From the NCBI GenBank assembly GCA_027596075.1, contig JADGJC010000071.1, positions 116,945 to 138,140 on the forward strand: a DNA stretch of 21,196 nucleotides, written 5' to 3'. Positions 1 to 9,469 of the stretch are shown here, piece by piece; within the stretch, counting starts at the first letter, position 1; every line of letters begins with the position of its first letter. The translations under genes were made by a program, and so were the position numbers. Source of the DNA: Rhizophlyctis rosea (lineage: Eukaryota > Chytridiomycota > Chytridiomycetes > Rhizophlyctidales > Rhizophlyctidaceae). The notes beneath the pieces are model-generated. The model saw nothing but the letters and a program-made list of their open reading frames with translations, was not told the DNA's origin and did not search any database.

Positions 1-72
1 GGTTGTTGGTGTTTTTTTGGTGGGGGTGGGGGGTGGGGGGGGGGGGGGGGGGTGGGGGGGGGGGTGGGGGGT

Positions 73-108
<36 letters not shown>

Positions 109-123
109 GCCCCCCCCCCGCCC
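1..123. repeat. G/C homopolymer low-complexity tract
   Basis: The first 106 bases are almost pure G with scattered T, followed abruptly by a C-rich run (107-123) that joins the body of the contig. The tract replaces the coding sequence expected upstream of the intron at 129-172, so it interrupts a gene. A G run passing directly into a C run suggests an assembly or amplification artefact rather than a telomere; no fungal telomere hexamer repeat is present. Confidence 0.9.
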
Positions 124-172
124 ATGGAGTAAGCGGATGCCTGTCCGTCTGACCTCTTCTCACTTTTTGTAG

Positions 173-280
173 GCTCTGGGCATCTACGATATCAGCTATG
201 CAAAATGGATTGTGATCCTTGTCTGCATTTCGGTGATCTTCCGAATTGCCTTTTATTTGACGCTGCGGTTCAAGAAATGA
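173..280 (+). CDS. Last exon of a probable ABCG-type ABC transporter (5' end missing)
   Basis: This exon has 36 codons including the stop and encodes ALGIYDISYAKWIVIL followed by a hydrophobic stretch and the terminal tail LTLRFKK. A short aromatic-acidic loop, one last membrane helix and a basic tail resemble the C-terminus of ABCG/White-type transporters, in which the final helix ends in L.LRF or similar. It is preceded by a 44-nt intron (donor GTAAGC at 129, acceptor TTTTTGTAG ending at 172). Only a few bases of the previous exon (about 124-128) survive before the homopolymer tract, so the nucleotide-binding domain and the other helices are outside the window or lost. The family call rests on about 35 residues and is therefore tentative; the presence of an exon is better supported than its identity. 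Confidence 0.6.
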   Translation, partial: ALGIYDISYAKWIVILVCISVIFRIAFYLTLRFKK

Positions 281-2238
281 ATAGAAAGTCATTGCCACGC
301 CCTTTGCCGTGAGTATCTGTTTTCTTTATTGGGCAGAGTAACCTTTGTATTCATGAATTCACTGTGTAACTTGCAGTAGATAAAAGGTGATAATTGTATA
401 GGGTTGTATGGATTATGGAATAGGTAGATGTTTTTTACCGACTGGTTCCTATCTCATGTTGGTTGATGAACGAAACTTCAAAATCTTCTCTCTGTGGTTA
501 GCGAACGATGATTGTCAACTGTACAAATAGCAAATCACAGAATTTGCCGCCAACATTCATTGATTAGGGCAAGCACAAGCCAGGACAAAAAACAAAGAGC
601 ACTAACTAGGCAGAACAAATGCCAAATCTATGCGGGGCTCCATCGCATGGGTCCAGAATCTTGAACATAAAGGCAGCTGATCTGACAAGGAGTATTGGCA
701 CCTGTATCTGTAAAGAATGGGCAACTGCACGTGCAACAGATTGCCTATTGATGGAGATACATGAATTTCGATATCAAATCACCGCAGTTTGTTACTCGAA
801 ACTCTGAGTGTATTGTTACGGCATCATGAAACTTGTCGATCGCCACAGGCAGAAGTAAAAAATAATAGTGGTGCGTCCGTGGAAGGTGTACACCGCGTTG
901 AAGGCTATCACCACGCCTTCACTTTGAATCTCAAAACCCGCTTTATTACTGACGGACATTGGTGTCCGCATAATTACATGAGGAAAGGTGATCTCGGCGT
1001 TGCGTCGGGGGGTAAGTTTCCAAATGCGCTTCTTCAGCGCATCTCGACATCTCAAAAGCTGGTGAGGACAAATACGCACATCGGCATGTTGATAAGATGG
1101 TAACTTGTAGTCAAATCTTCATTTTTGATACGAACGGGGCGACAGCAAAAGAGAATCCAAGTAGAATCCATGACCGTTTTTGGAATAAAGGCAGCCATTG
1201 CTGTGATTGTATGGTTTGTGCAAAGGACTCAACCGGCTGATGACGTGACTCACATGCTCAAGTTGCGATGCTTGCGCACTCCGTGTCTTTTCGACCGTTT
1301 GTTTGATTGACTCATTGAGGTCAACGTGGAAAGCACAACTCGCTCAGTCATGGGCAGATACAGAAACATTTTGCGCCAAGATGATGGGCAAGATGATGAA
1401 GCCAATTGATAAGATGACGAAGGGCCTAGTCACATGGTATTGCCCACTGGCGGCTTCTAGGTGCTGAACGTAACGCACAACAACGCAACCAGACTGAACT
1501 GTATGCTGCGTGCTGCAGTGTGGAAAGCTCGACGTATTTTTTGTCCTGAGGTGCTTTCAACTCAGATGCAGCTTAGAGTGACTTTAGGAAGTTCTGTGCT
1601 GATGGTTATATAATTGTCAATTTTGTCGAGTTCGTCGTTTTGCACGGATGCAGTAGGACAGCGCTTAGTATCAATCGACCGAGCCACTCCTGAATCGCGT
1701 CAGCCCGTCTTTTCTTGCACAAAGAATGGCAGTTAACAAGCAATAATAGACGGCACAGTTTGTTCCGCGAATCCTCTCTGCAAGTATCTTGGTTGCTGTA
1801 ATATAGATTTCAACATGATGACACTGAGCTTGTTTCCTTGTATTCGAGGAATCCAAAGTGGTATCTAAGTGTTGCATTCCGCATATTTGGACTTGCATAA
1901 AAATGTCATTCCACTAATATGTTGATTATTCAAGAGCTGCATATTTGGCTTAATAGTCGGTGGAGGATATGTATGATACACCTTGGGTCATTCGCAAGTG
2001 ATGAAGCCTATGTGAACCCTCAAAGCGGAGACCATGCTATTCACTCATTCACAAACAGGTTGGTAATGGCCCTGGGCGGCCCCTGTGCAACTAATCTCCA
2101 GGTTTGATGGTTCCCAGCTACACTAGTGGACACCGCTTACAGATCAATCTAGTGAACGATAATCTAATTGTTGCAGTTGGCGGAATCAATCATACAGAGT
2201 ATGCTCTAGAATGCTGGCAATCTGGTAGTGCTTATAAT
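281..2238. other. Intergenic, no gene seen
   Basis: This is the 3' flank of the transporter exon followed by nearly 2 kb of mixed composition. Open frames here are at most about 105 codons, without codon bias, plausible splice pairs or recognisable motifs. I found no RNA gene, no repeat family and no transposon ends. Confidence 0.6.
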
Positions 2239-2460
2239 CTACAATACCCGCCCTTGTGCATGCGTCGTGGTCAGAGTTTGAAGGAGGTTTGAAGGGTCAA
2301 GGAGGAGGAGAGCAACTTTCTTTTGCGCAAAGGCGGACAGCTTTTTGAATTGGTCTTCCGAGATGTAGGAGGGTAATTGGATGCCGATGTACACTGTACG
2401 CTCCGGTGTGGTATGTGGTTGGGAGATGGTCAAGATGGCAAGGGGCGTGTTGGAAAACAT
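2239..2460 (-). CDS. Small hypothetical protein, 73 aa
   Basis: The minus-strand frame from ATG 2460 to TAG 2239 starts MFSNTPLAILTIS and ends THAQGRVL. Its core (YIGIQLPSYISEDQFKKL) alternates like a real folded domain. Third codon positions are strongly C-biased (about 27 of the first 59 codons end in C), matching the confirmed genes of the window and unlike neighbouring random frames. The frame stays open upstream of this ATG to about 2595 without another ATG, so an upstream exon is possible. A second minus-strand ATG frame at 2713-2627 (start MTLPSVGAITKFW) ends at a good GTAAGC donor, but its phase does not join this frame through any CAG acceptor I could find. GTATTG near the end could also be a donor into a further exon. 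I do not recognise a family and assign no function. Confidence 0.4.
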   Translation of the reverse strand: MFSNTPLAILTISQPHTTPERTVYIGIQLPSYISEDQFKKLSAFAQKKVALLLLDPSNLLQTLTTTHAQGRVL

Positions 2461-3209
2461 TGCAGGAAATTTGGTGGAATGCAAGAAAGGGGACAAAGTA
2501 GAATAGCGATGGGCCTTTGCATGGAAACACTGTGGGAAATGGTGGTTCGGGTGTTGGCACTGTTGGGTGACTTTGGTGGTTGGCTTTGTTTCCAATGCTC
2601 GAAGTCACTTTCGCTGGTGTGCTTACGCCACACGCAGGGGCACAGCACATTCGGGGCCAAATATACGTGCGCCACACCAAAACTTGGTGATCGCACCAAC
2701 AGAGGGCAGCGTCATTTTTCACACGCGATACGGTCAAAAGCTGCTGATATATCGGGATGTATCATTATTGCGGTTGGTATCAGGGTATATCTGTGATTAA
2801 TGCTGAGAGGAGAAAGAACGAAGTGCGGGTCCAAAGTTTGTTCCTCGAAGTGGGATCATGTCCGTCGGTACCGCGTTGGCCTTTTCCCGTCAACATGATG
2901 TAATTTGACCGGGTATATACAAGGTGGAGTAGCTGAGCTGCTTATCCTACATATATAATAGTTCACGCCCCGATGCTGACTGGCGCCGCCGTTTGGCTCA
3001 GGTTTCAAACCAAAAAGGGAACTCCAACGGATTTTCGGACAAGACAAACACGGCAGCGATCTCCCCATGAGATGCAAGTATCACTTTTTGCACATTTGCT
3101 CCCTTCAAGACGCTCCCTATCTGTTACCTCACACCACTACTCGACATGTTCGTCACTTTTGTCCTTCCCTTTCCCACCTTCCGCCGAAAGCGCCTCTGTG
3201 GTTGCCAGG
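2461..3209. other. Intergenic, pyrimidine-rich on the minus strand
   Basis: The region just upstream of the 2239-2460 ORF is C-rich on the minus strand, as is the region upstream of Arp1 on its own strand, which fits a promoter or 5' leader. The rest up to the stop of the next gene at 3210 shows open frames in several registers without consistent coding bias, and nothing I can name. Confidence 0.4.
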
Positions 3210-3515
3210 TCATGATTTTGAATTGGGAGGCACACCAACGGGAGCAGCATGGCTGAGTTGCGCATGGGTTGAAGCTTGGGAGCTTTCGATGTCTTCTCCT
3301 CCGCCGGCCTATGAATGTCAAAGGAAGGTCCCATTTCAATTCAGTAATGCGCCTATCAATGACATTAATCAGTCTCTGCTCCGTAATCGACTTACAGAGA
3401 GTCTGCGACCGCGATGACGATACAGGATGTACACGGCACACAGTAACGCACCGACAAATGCAATACCGCCTATGATGGCACCAATCGTTTTCGCGTTTCC
3501 GACCAATGCTGGCAT
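3210..3515 (-). CDS. Small single-pass membrane protein, 72 aa, two exons
   Basis: Exon 1 (3515-3396) starts at ATG in ACAATGCC (A at -3) and encodes MPALVGNAK, then one membrane helix (residues about 11-33, TIGAIIGGIAF and LLCAVYILY), then a basic stop-transfer stretch RHRGRR. A perfect GTAAGT donor at 3395 follows. The 87-nt intron ends in a pyrimidine stretch and TTCATAG at 3309. Exon 2 (3308-3210) continues in phase as AGGGEDIESSQASTHAQ and ends in PPNSKS and TGA, a Ser/Gly/Pro-rich cytosolic tail. Positive charges after the helix predict N-outside, C-inside topology. A TATAAA lies at 3670-3675 on the same strand, and I see no ATG between it and the chosen start. A CTCAG just before the ATG could be the end of a 5' UTR intron, or the acceptor of an unseen exon. 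The gene is invisible to unspliced ORF calling. No family recognised; the helix carries small-residue G..GG spacing that could favour dimerisation (inference). Confidence 0.55.
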
Positions 3516-3669
3516 TGTTGCCTGAGTGGAAAATGTGTATGAGGATGCGGGATGAGTGTTGAATGAAGTAAAGCGCAGGTATAGGTGGACTTGTTGGATA
3601 TTCAAACACTTTCGCTTATGAGACCGTGATAGGAATGAGCCTGTCAAGTCTGTCAATAGGATTCACCGG

Positions 3670-3675
3670 TTTATA
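3670..3675 (-). promoter_or_regulatory. TATAAA box upstream of the small membrane-protein gene
   Basis: TATAAA on the minus strand, about 155 nt upstream of ATG 3515. I see no intervening ATG, and a possible 5' UTR intron acceptor lies just before the start codon. Placement is plausible but untested. Confidence 0.3.
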
Positions 3676-4610
3676 GCAATTTCTAGCGGGAATTCAAGCA
3701 ACGAAAGTTCGAAGCTTTTTAAGTTTGGCGCGGCTGCCTGCTGTCCAAATGAGGAAGGTGGGCAAGTGTGGCACAGCCACAAATACTCCGTGCTTTCTCA
3801 CATGCTGGAGGGGCTCCAACCCACTCTAAAAAGTTTTACGAACCCACCGGCGAGTTTGAACTTTCCGACTGAAACTGCATTGCTGCTATGAGGCTATTGC
3901 GCACGAACTCAAGTAATATGGTGTCACCTCAAGAGTTACATGCACTGGGGACCTGAGGCTATGACTCGTGTGAATCGTCGCGAGGCCCTTCTAAGCATGC
4001 TCAAAAGCAGTGCAGGGTGAGGGAGTGAAGGATGTTGTTAGTAACTTGTTACAGCCGTTAGCCGTTTGTCGTGAGGCAAGCTTCGAGATATGGTGCACCA
4101 TTTATGTCGCGCGCGTTCGCTTGGGTTGCATTAAACGTGATCAAAACGGGTGAGCCATGCACTATATTGCGAGTGAGCGACAAATCTTATTGGTTCCATT
4201 TTTCTCTTCCCATCCTAACGAATTGCCAGCGCACACTGTATTCTAGGGAACTTTTGCAGTGCCATCAAGGCATTCTTCTGTATCAGTTGGCGGTTTTCGA
4301 AGTTTATGTGGATGTCACACTCGCCCATTTCGGCATCAACGTCGCATGCTAGCACGATCACTCTGCCCTATTGTATCATTTCTCTATCATTGTAACGGGG
4401 CTGTGCTTTCCAAGCGATAGATAGGCCGTGCCTTGCAACTTGCGCATTGTGAGCACGCCCATTAAACTGCCTGCCCATTGGCGAATGCATGTATTATGAT
4501 GAGAGAGTGAGGTTCCTCCCATGACCATTCAATCGCAAAGTTCGCAATGTACTCATCCCAAGTGCCGCTCTAATTGTTGACGCAACATTTCGTGAAACGT
4601 CCCTCCCTTC
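3676..4610. other. Intergenic between divergent small genes
   Basis: About 0.9 kb separates the minus-strand membrane-protein gene from the plus-strand candidate at 4611. No biased reading frame, RNA gene or repeat was seen. The last 80 bases before 4611 are pyrimidine-rich on the plus strand (GTCCCTCCCTTC directly before the ATG), as expected for a leader. Confidence 0.4.
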
Positions 4611-5054
4611 ATGGCTTTGCGCATCCCGGAAATATCAAATGCAATCCGCCCCACTTACCTCCTTCCCATCATTACAGGTAGTTGCACCACCCGACCACGG
4701 CAGTTTTCTCATGTCCCCTTAGTACCTCCTGACGTCCCATCCCCATCACCGCCCACTGCCCACTCCTTCCGATACCTCTATGCCAGTCCTCACTTTCTGG
4801 CAGCAGTCCCGCTGACCATCATGATACGGCGACGGCGCTGGAGATGCTGAGGCATGCGCCGCAGTGGTTGGCGCACAAGCGCGAGGAAAGGCGGTGTGGA
4901 GTGCCGCAGGCCAGAAAGCTATCCGTCGGCAGCACGGTTAGTCAATTCGGGAAGGTAATATCGCGATGAATATATATATCCAGCTATGTTGCATGCTATT
5001 GTTCTTTACTAAAATGGTCGTTCTCCTCGCCAGCTGTGGAGCCTGTGCTTGTGA
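4611..5054 (+). CDS. Candidate small protein with mitochondrial-like N-terminus, about 99 aa, three exons
   Basis: Exon 1 (4611-4721) encodes MALRIPEISNAIRPTYLL and ends QFSHVPL; it has few acidic residues and is rich in R, S and T, like a mitochondrial presequence. A 65-nt pyrimidine-rich intron (GTACCT to GCCAG, 4722-4786) joins in phase to exon 2 (4787-4954). Exon 2 encodes a Ser-rich linker and then a basic helical segment (LEMLRHAPQWLAHKREERR). In exon 2 the third codon positions shift from C-rich to G-rich, the same gradient as the secure genes, which is why this frame was chosen. The third exon (5034-5054) adds LWSLCL and a stop; its 79-nt intron has TACTAAAA close to a fungal branch site, then a pyrimidine run and CGCCAG. 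Without that last intron the frame ends at TGA 4967-4969 (97 aa). GTTAGT at 4938 is an alternative donor. No family recognised. Confidence 0.4.
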
Positions 5055-8000
5055 GAGCTTGGCTGCTGATGATCCTACTCCTCAAACTGCATGCCAAAGC
5101 GCACCATACCCAAGTTTGATGGAAAGCTGACGCATGTAATATATTGAAGTATACTCCTTTCCATTTTGTTATACGCCCAAACCTTTACATATATACAAGT
5201 TCTCAGCGAATGCAAAAAGGATACGGCTGAGCCTTGATGATATGGCGGGATCGGACTGCGCAACCAGCATAACCCGCTCCCAATCTAAACACGCATGTAA
5301 TTTGGATCTTTGTTTATTACAGCGATGTTTTGTTTACTAACATTAGGATTTGCTCCACACATTACTCAGGAGGTCTGGAGATATTTGCTCAGGACAAAAG
5401 CTAATTAAGTGGTCCACCAGAGTACGTCATGGCACGCAACCGCAAAGGAAGATGGGGATAACCCTCGACGGAAATTAGAATACGTCTTGCCTCCGTCAAT
5501 GTTTTCTAATGGAATCTTCTTCATCCTGGTTGAAGTCCTGGCGCCTAGCAGACCGTCGACGTTGTTGAACATGACGGATACCGCTCAGGAAAAGAATATG
5601 TTTAAACGTGCAACACGCCAGCCGAGTTTTGTCTCAATTCAACTGGAAAGTTGGAAGGTCGCTGAAAGGGGAATGCACCTGAAAATACGGCGGTCCGCAT
5701 GATGATTTTCGCCCTCAAAGCTGGTGAATTAGGATATTCCCCCGCCAAAAGAAAGTAATATTGCACCAGTCATGATCGGCAGATGCTTGAAACGGTGCAT
5801 GACACGTAGTTCCAATAATGCTTATCACCTTGTTCGCCGAACTGGAGATTGCTTATTCATGCTGGCCCCAAAAACTACCCGAACGCTAGGCGATGCAATC
5901 ACCTTCATGGTGACGAATCAGGAGCCGTATAGTCACAAATGTGTCGCACAACGGCGCGCACTGCTGGAAGAGTTCATAGTACTCCATCACCAGCAAGCAT
6001 TGCGGTTGAATTGAACAAGGAGGTTGGTAACAGTAGGCATCTCTTCCCCGCCGAGATGGAAGGTTGTTGGGGTGAATTGAATCATCCCCATGACCAGATT
6101 CAAAAAGGTATGACCATGGTGACGTCCGTGCACGGATTACATGTCGCCGCCAACACCTGCAGTGGCACTTGATTCCAAACCAGTTTCTCATCGCTTTTTT
6201 TGGTGGACCTCAGAACAGAGAATTGTCCCACACACCACGGGCATGATACTGGTGAGCGTCATCGGCTCCGGCCGGGGATACAGGTCAGATCCTACCGCAA
6301 ATATGATGTGGGGACGAAACGTCCAATGCTCTTTGCATGATCGCATGATCATGCATAATAGATCAGATATCACCCCTCGCTGCCGACAAAAAGGGTCAAA
6401 GCCTAGGAAGACAGTTCATAGGTTGGCAGCCTCCTGATGACTGCGGCAATCTATTTGCATGCATTGCTCAAGATGCTCTCCTCTTCACGACTTTGATTCT
6501 ACAAATTCCTATACGAATACGAAGGCGCTTGCTGCCTCGTCATCATTATGCGTAGAATGATACAGCATTGAGAGCTCAGTGGTAGGCCGGAACAAGAAGA
6601 GCGCGGGAGGGGCACCGTCTCACATCCGCAAAAAAAGCTCTCTTGCGAAGGCTTCAGAAATTGACCACCGCCATCGCTGTAACCATTAGTGCCATCTTCC
6701 TTGATTCTTTTCATGACCATCCCAACCGTCATGATCTTGGCGTCTACAATGGTCAGTACTGTCAGTAGCATATTTACTGTGATGAACCTCCGAATTGAGG
6801 CGCTCGGTGCTAGTTCAGGTCGTCGTTGCGATGGATGTTTGTGTTTATGATTAAGGTCCTCCCGCCACACTCAATGATGAGAGCGATGCGGGCAAGTTGA
6901 GATTGCAACTAGCCGTTGATCGGGCGAAAAGGTGAAAGGACATAAGCGGCAAGTGGGTCGTCATTGCATGCGACGGGATGGCAAGGTTGACCTTGCGCTC
7001 ACGCAGGGTGTCAACTTATGTCAATGTCACCGATATGACATGCGATGAATGGACATTTTTTCCCCTGTCATCTTCGAAGACGAGCGAGCATAATAAAAAA
7101 CTTGAGGAAAAAAGCAACCGCAGATGGGGAAATGTGACCCGGGTTGGATGAACTCACCTGGACAGGTTAGAGGGCAGTGCAGACCGGCACGTATGAGCTT
7201 TTGTGATGATGGCGAACGGAACGATGGGCAGGAGAGCGCGACATTTCGAGACTTTCGATGATTAGATGTTAAACCCATTACAAGCGACGTTTTGCGGGGG
7301 AAAAAATATGCCGTAGGTGCCGTTGGAATCACCGGCAGCGGTAAAACTAGAAAGATGGCATTGTGGACAACACTAATGACCAAGATAGATGGAACTTCAG
7401 GAACAAAAAAGTAACGATGTGAAGACGTCAATGTGGGTGATGATCTGGAAGGTATGTTAGACAGTACCACTAATCATCGGTGCTAATAGGACTGTTGGCA
7501 GACGCTCAGCGGATTGGCATCTCCGGTTGGTTGGGGGATTGAGCTTTTTTTGCTCCCCCTGAGAAGTGATGTAGTAAGTGAGGATGATCCCTTTCCAGTT
7601 CACAATCAAGTCGTGTCCTGCCCGTATGCTCCAAACCTTGTGTACAGAGAGCTCTCTGTATGCATGTGTCGACTTCATTTACTTCGGTGCTCCACGTTCT
7701 TGTATGTCAATGTTTTGAAGGTGCAAAAGGAAGATGAAGGCCACGCAAACCTTAGAGATACTTTTGATGACATGTTGAAATGTCAGTCTCGAGACTTTCA
7801 TAGAGAGATGGCAAGGAGAGAAAGGCGGTAAATTAGCTGAGTATGAGCGTGACAGCTCTGTGAACTAGACTCATCAGATGCTCAAAGCGAACTTGTGGAT
7901 ATACCGGCGGTAAAAAGCAATTGTCTCTCAGTATCGGGAAACAGCTGCGACAGTTAGCGCTGAACTCATTGATCGTAGATTCCCTAGTGATGCAGCTTTG

Positions 8001-8268
8001 CATGAAGAAAAGATCCAGGATGATTGAGATGAGGTCAAAATATCCTGAACTTCTTTTTGCAGTGCGGGCTCAAAAAAAGTTGGAAGTACATTTGAGGGAA
8101 TTATTTGAACAGGAAGGCACCCAGTCCTGCTCAAACTTTGGCTGTTGGATGGCTATTTGCATTTGATATTATCTTCTGGACATTATATCATGTACATTTA
8201 TGTATTTATATCGACTACCTTATTTTGGATCCGCTTACTGCTACGATTACCTTGATCATGCAAGCACG
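5055..8268. other. Long region without a secure gene
   Basis: Over 3 kb with only scattered open frames of up to about 147 codons, no consistent codon bias and no paired splice sites that rescue one frame. Two items are described as findings: a P-loop motif in a short plus-strand frame (7262-7414) and protein-like segments in changing frames at about 7690-8130. No RNA genes or intact mobile elements were recognised. Confidence 0.5.
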
Positions 8269-8910
8269 CTACCTACCGCCGTACCCTAACGACAACCCTC
8301 GCCGAATCACCAACCGCCCCTCCTCTCCGCCCCCACCTTTGTCACGCCTCCCCTTCACAACACTCCCAAAACTCGGACAATCCCTCACGGTAAAGCACTC
8401 AATAGCCCCCTCCAACCCCTTCTTCTCCAACTGCCCCTCCAAAGCTCTCCAAACTCTTCACCGCAACCTCGGGAAACATCTCCATCAAGACCGCAAGATG
8501 ATCGTCATGCTTGGTTTTGAGGGTTTCGCGCGGGTCCGATGGGACGGTAAGTGTCGAGAGGTAAGATGCGGCTTCGGAGACGGAGTTATGGTTGGTGCGG
8601 AGAGCTTTTTCAAGGGTTTTGGTTGGGTAGGTTGGGAAGAGGGTTTGGAGGGTTTCGAGAGCGATGGCGCGTGGGGCGGTGTGGGAAAGGGGTTTTGTTT
8701 GGGGTGGGTGGTCTGACATGGAGGGGCTGTTTGGAGGGTGAGGAGGTGGGATGCTGCTGCGTTGGCATTGCCATGGGATTGGCGGAGGGCCGTTGTGAGT
8801 GTGCGGGTGAGGAGGGTGGGAAAGGTTTGTGAGAGTTGGGCGAGTTGGGTTGCGCGGTGGGACTGGGTTCTGGTGGAAGCAGGTGGAGAGGTGGTTTGTT
8901 TTGAGGGCAT
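8269..8910 (-). CDS. Protein with three CUE-like ubiquitin-binding repeats, reading frame broken twice
   Basis: The first frame (ATG 8910) carries CUE-like repeat 1 at residues about 22-60 (QLAQLSQTFPTLLTRTL, later AAASHLLTL). A second frame (open 8719-8399) carries repeat 2 (LETLQTLFPTYPTKTLEKAL, AASYLSTL) and begins repeat 3 (LAVLMEMFPEVAVKSLE). Repeat 3 finishes in a third frame (GQLEKKGLEGAIECF) that runs to TAG 8269-8271 and ends in a Gly/Arg-rich tail. Each repeat has the CUE hallmarks: a hydrophobic-FP motif, a central Leu, and a hydrophobic pair about 26 residues after the FP. CUE domains bind ubiquitin and occur in ubiquitin-conjugation, trafficking and autophagy adaptors. No GT-AG intron fits at either frame change (about 8731-8665 and 8460-8435). 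Single-base indels, in the assembly or real, are the simplest explanation; conservation of all three repeats favours assembly errors. It is divergent from Arp1 across a 559-nt spacer. The exact partner and pathway are unknown. Confidence 0.65.
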
Positions 8911-9469
8911 GAGTTTGAATAGTATGGATCAGTAGCTACTATTACGACAGGGAGTCTACTGTGTTGCGTGATATGGTACAGCTGCTACTTCCTACTTTAC
9001 GCGTCGACTTTGTAGTATCTGGGTGATGAGATGCGAGGGGAAGGTGGAAAGGGGTGCTGCACAGCCGGCAATCACCATTGCCATGTGAAAGTACGGTGAC
9101 TGAGTGAAATGATGACCCATCCATCCGTAACAGTCCATCCCAAATCCAGTGTGAATTGAATCACCCGATGCGGCCAGGTGGCGCCACACGGCCAGTCGAC
9201 AACCCCGTCCTCGCACCTCCAAACTTGTTGCCAACACTTTGCCTGCAAAACTTGATCTCGACAAACTTATCCTTCCCACGATCTATATACCCTCCTTCCT
9301 TTCCTCTCCCCACAGCCTCGGCAACACCATTACACAACAGTCAGTCTGTAGGCAAAAGCCCAACCCCTTTTCACATCGTCTACCCACTCTCGCTCCCACC
9401 CCGCTTAAAAGTCCCAGCCGTCCCAGTTGACACTTTCCCACGCTATCTTCTAACGGACTCGTGAACATA
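8911..9469. promoter_or_regulatory. Divergent intergenic/promoter region of the CUE gene and Arp1
   Basis: 559 nt separate the two divergent start codons. The Arp1-proximal half is strongly pyrimidine-rich on the plus strand (for example CCTTTCCTCTCCCC-type runs at about 9290-9415), and TATATA lies at 9284-9289, about 180 nt before the Arp1 ATG. No gene was recognised inside. Confidence 0.4.

Noticed and set aside
1..106. Telomere or subtelomeric G-strand
   Set aside because: The tract is G homopolymer with irregular T, not a TTAGGG-type repeat, and it changes directly into a C run.
8665..8731. Programmed -1 ribosomal frameshifting in the CUE gene
   Set aside because: No slippery heptamer of the usual type is in phase; the nearest (A AAC CCC) has strong C pairs. 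A base-calling indel is simpler.
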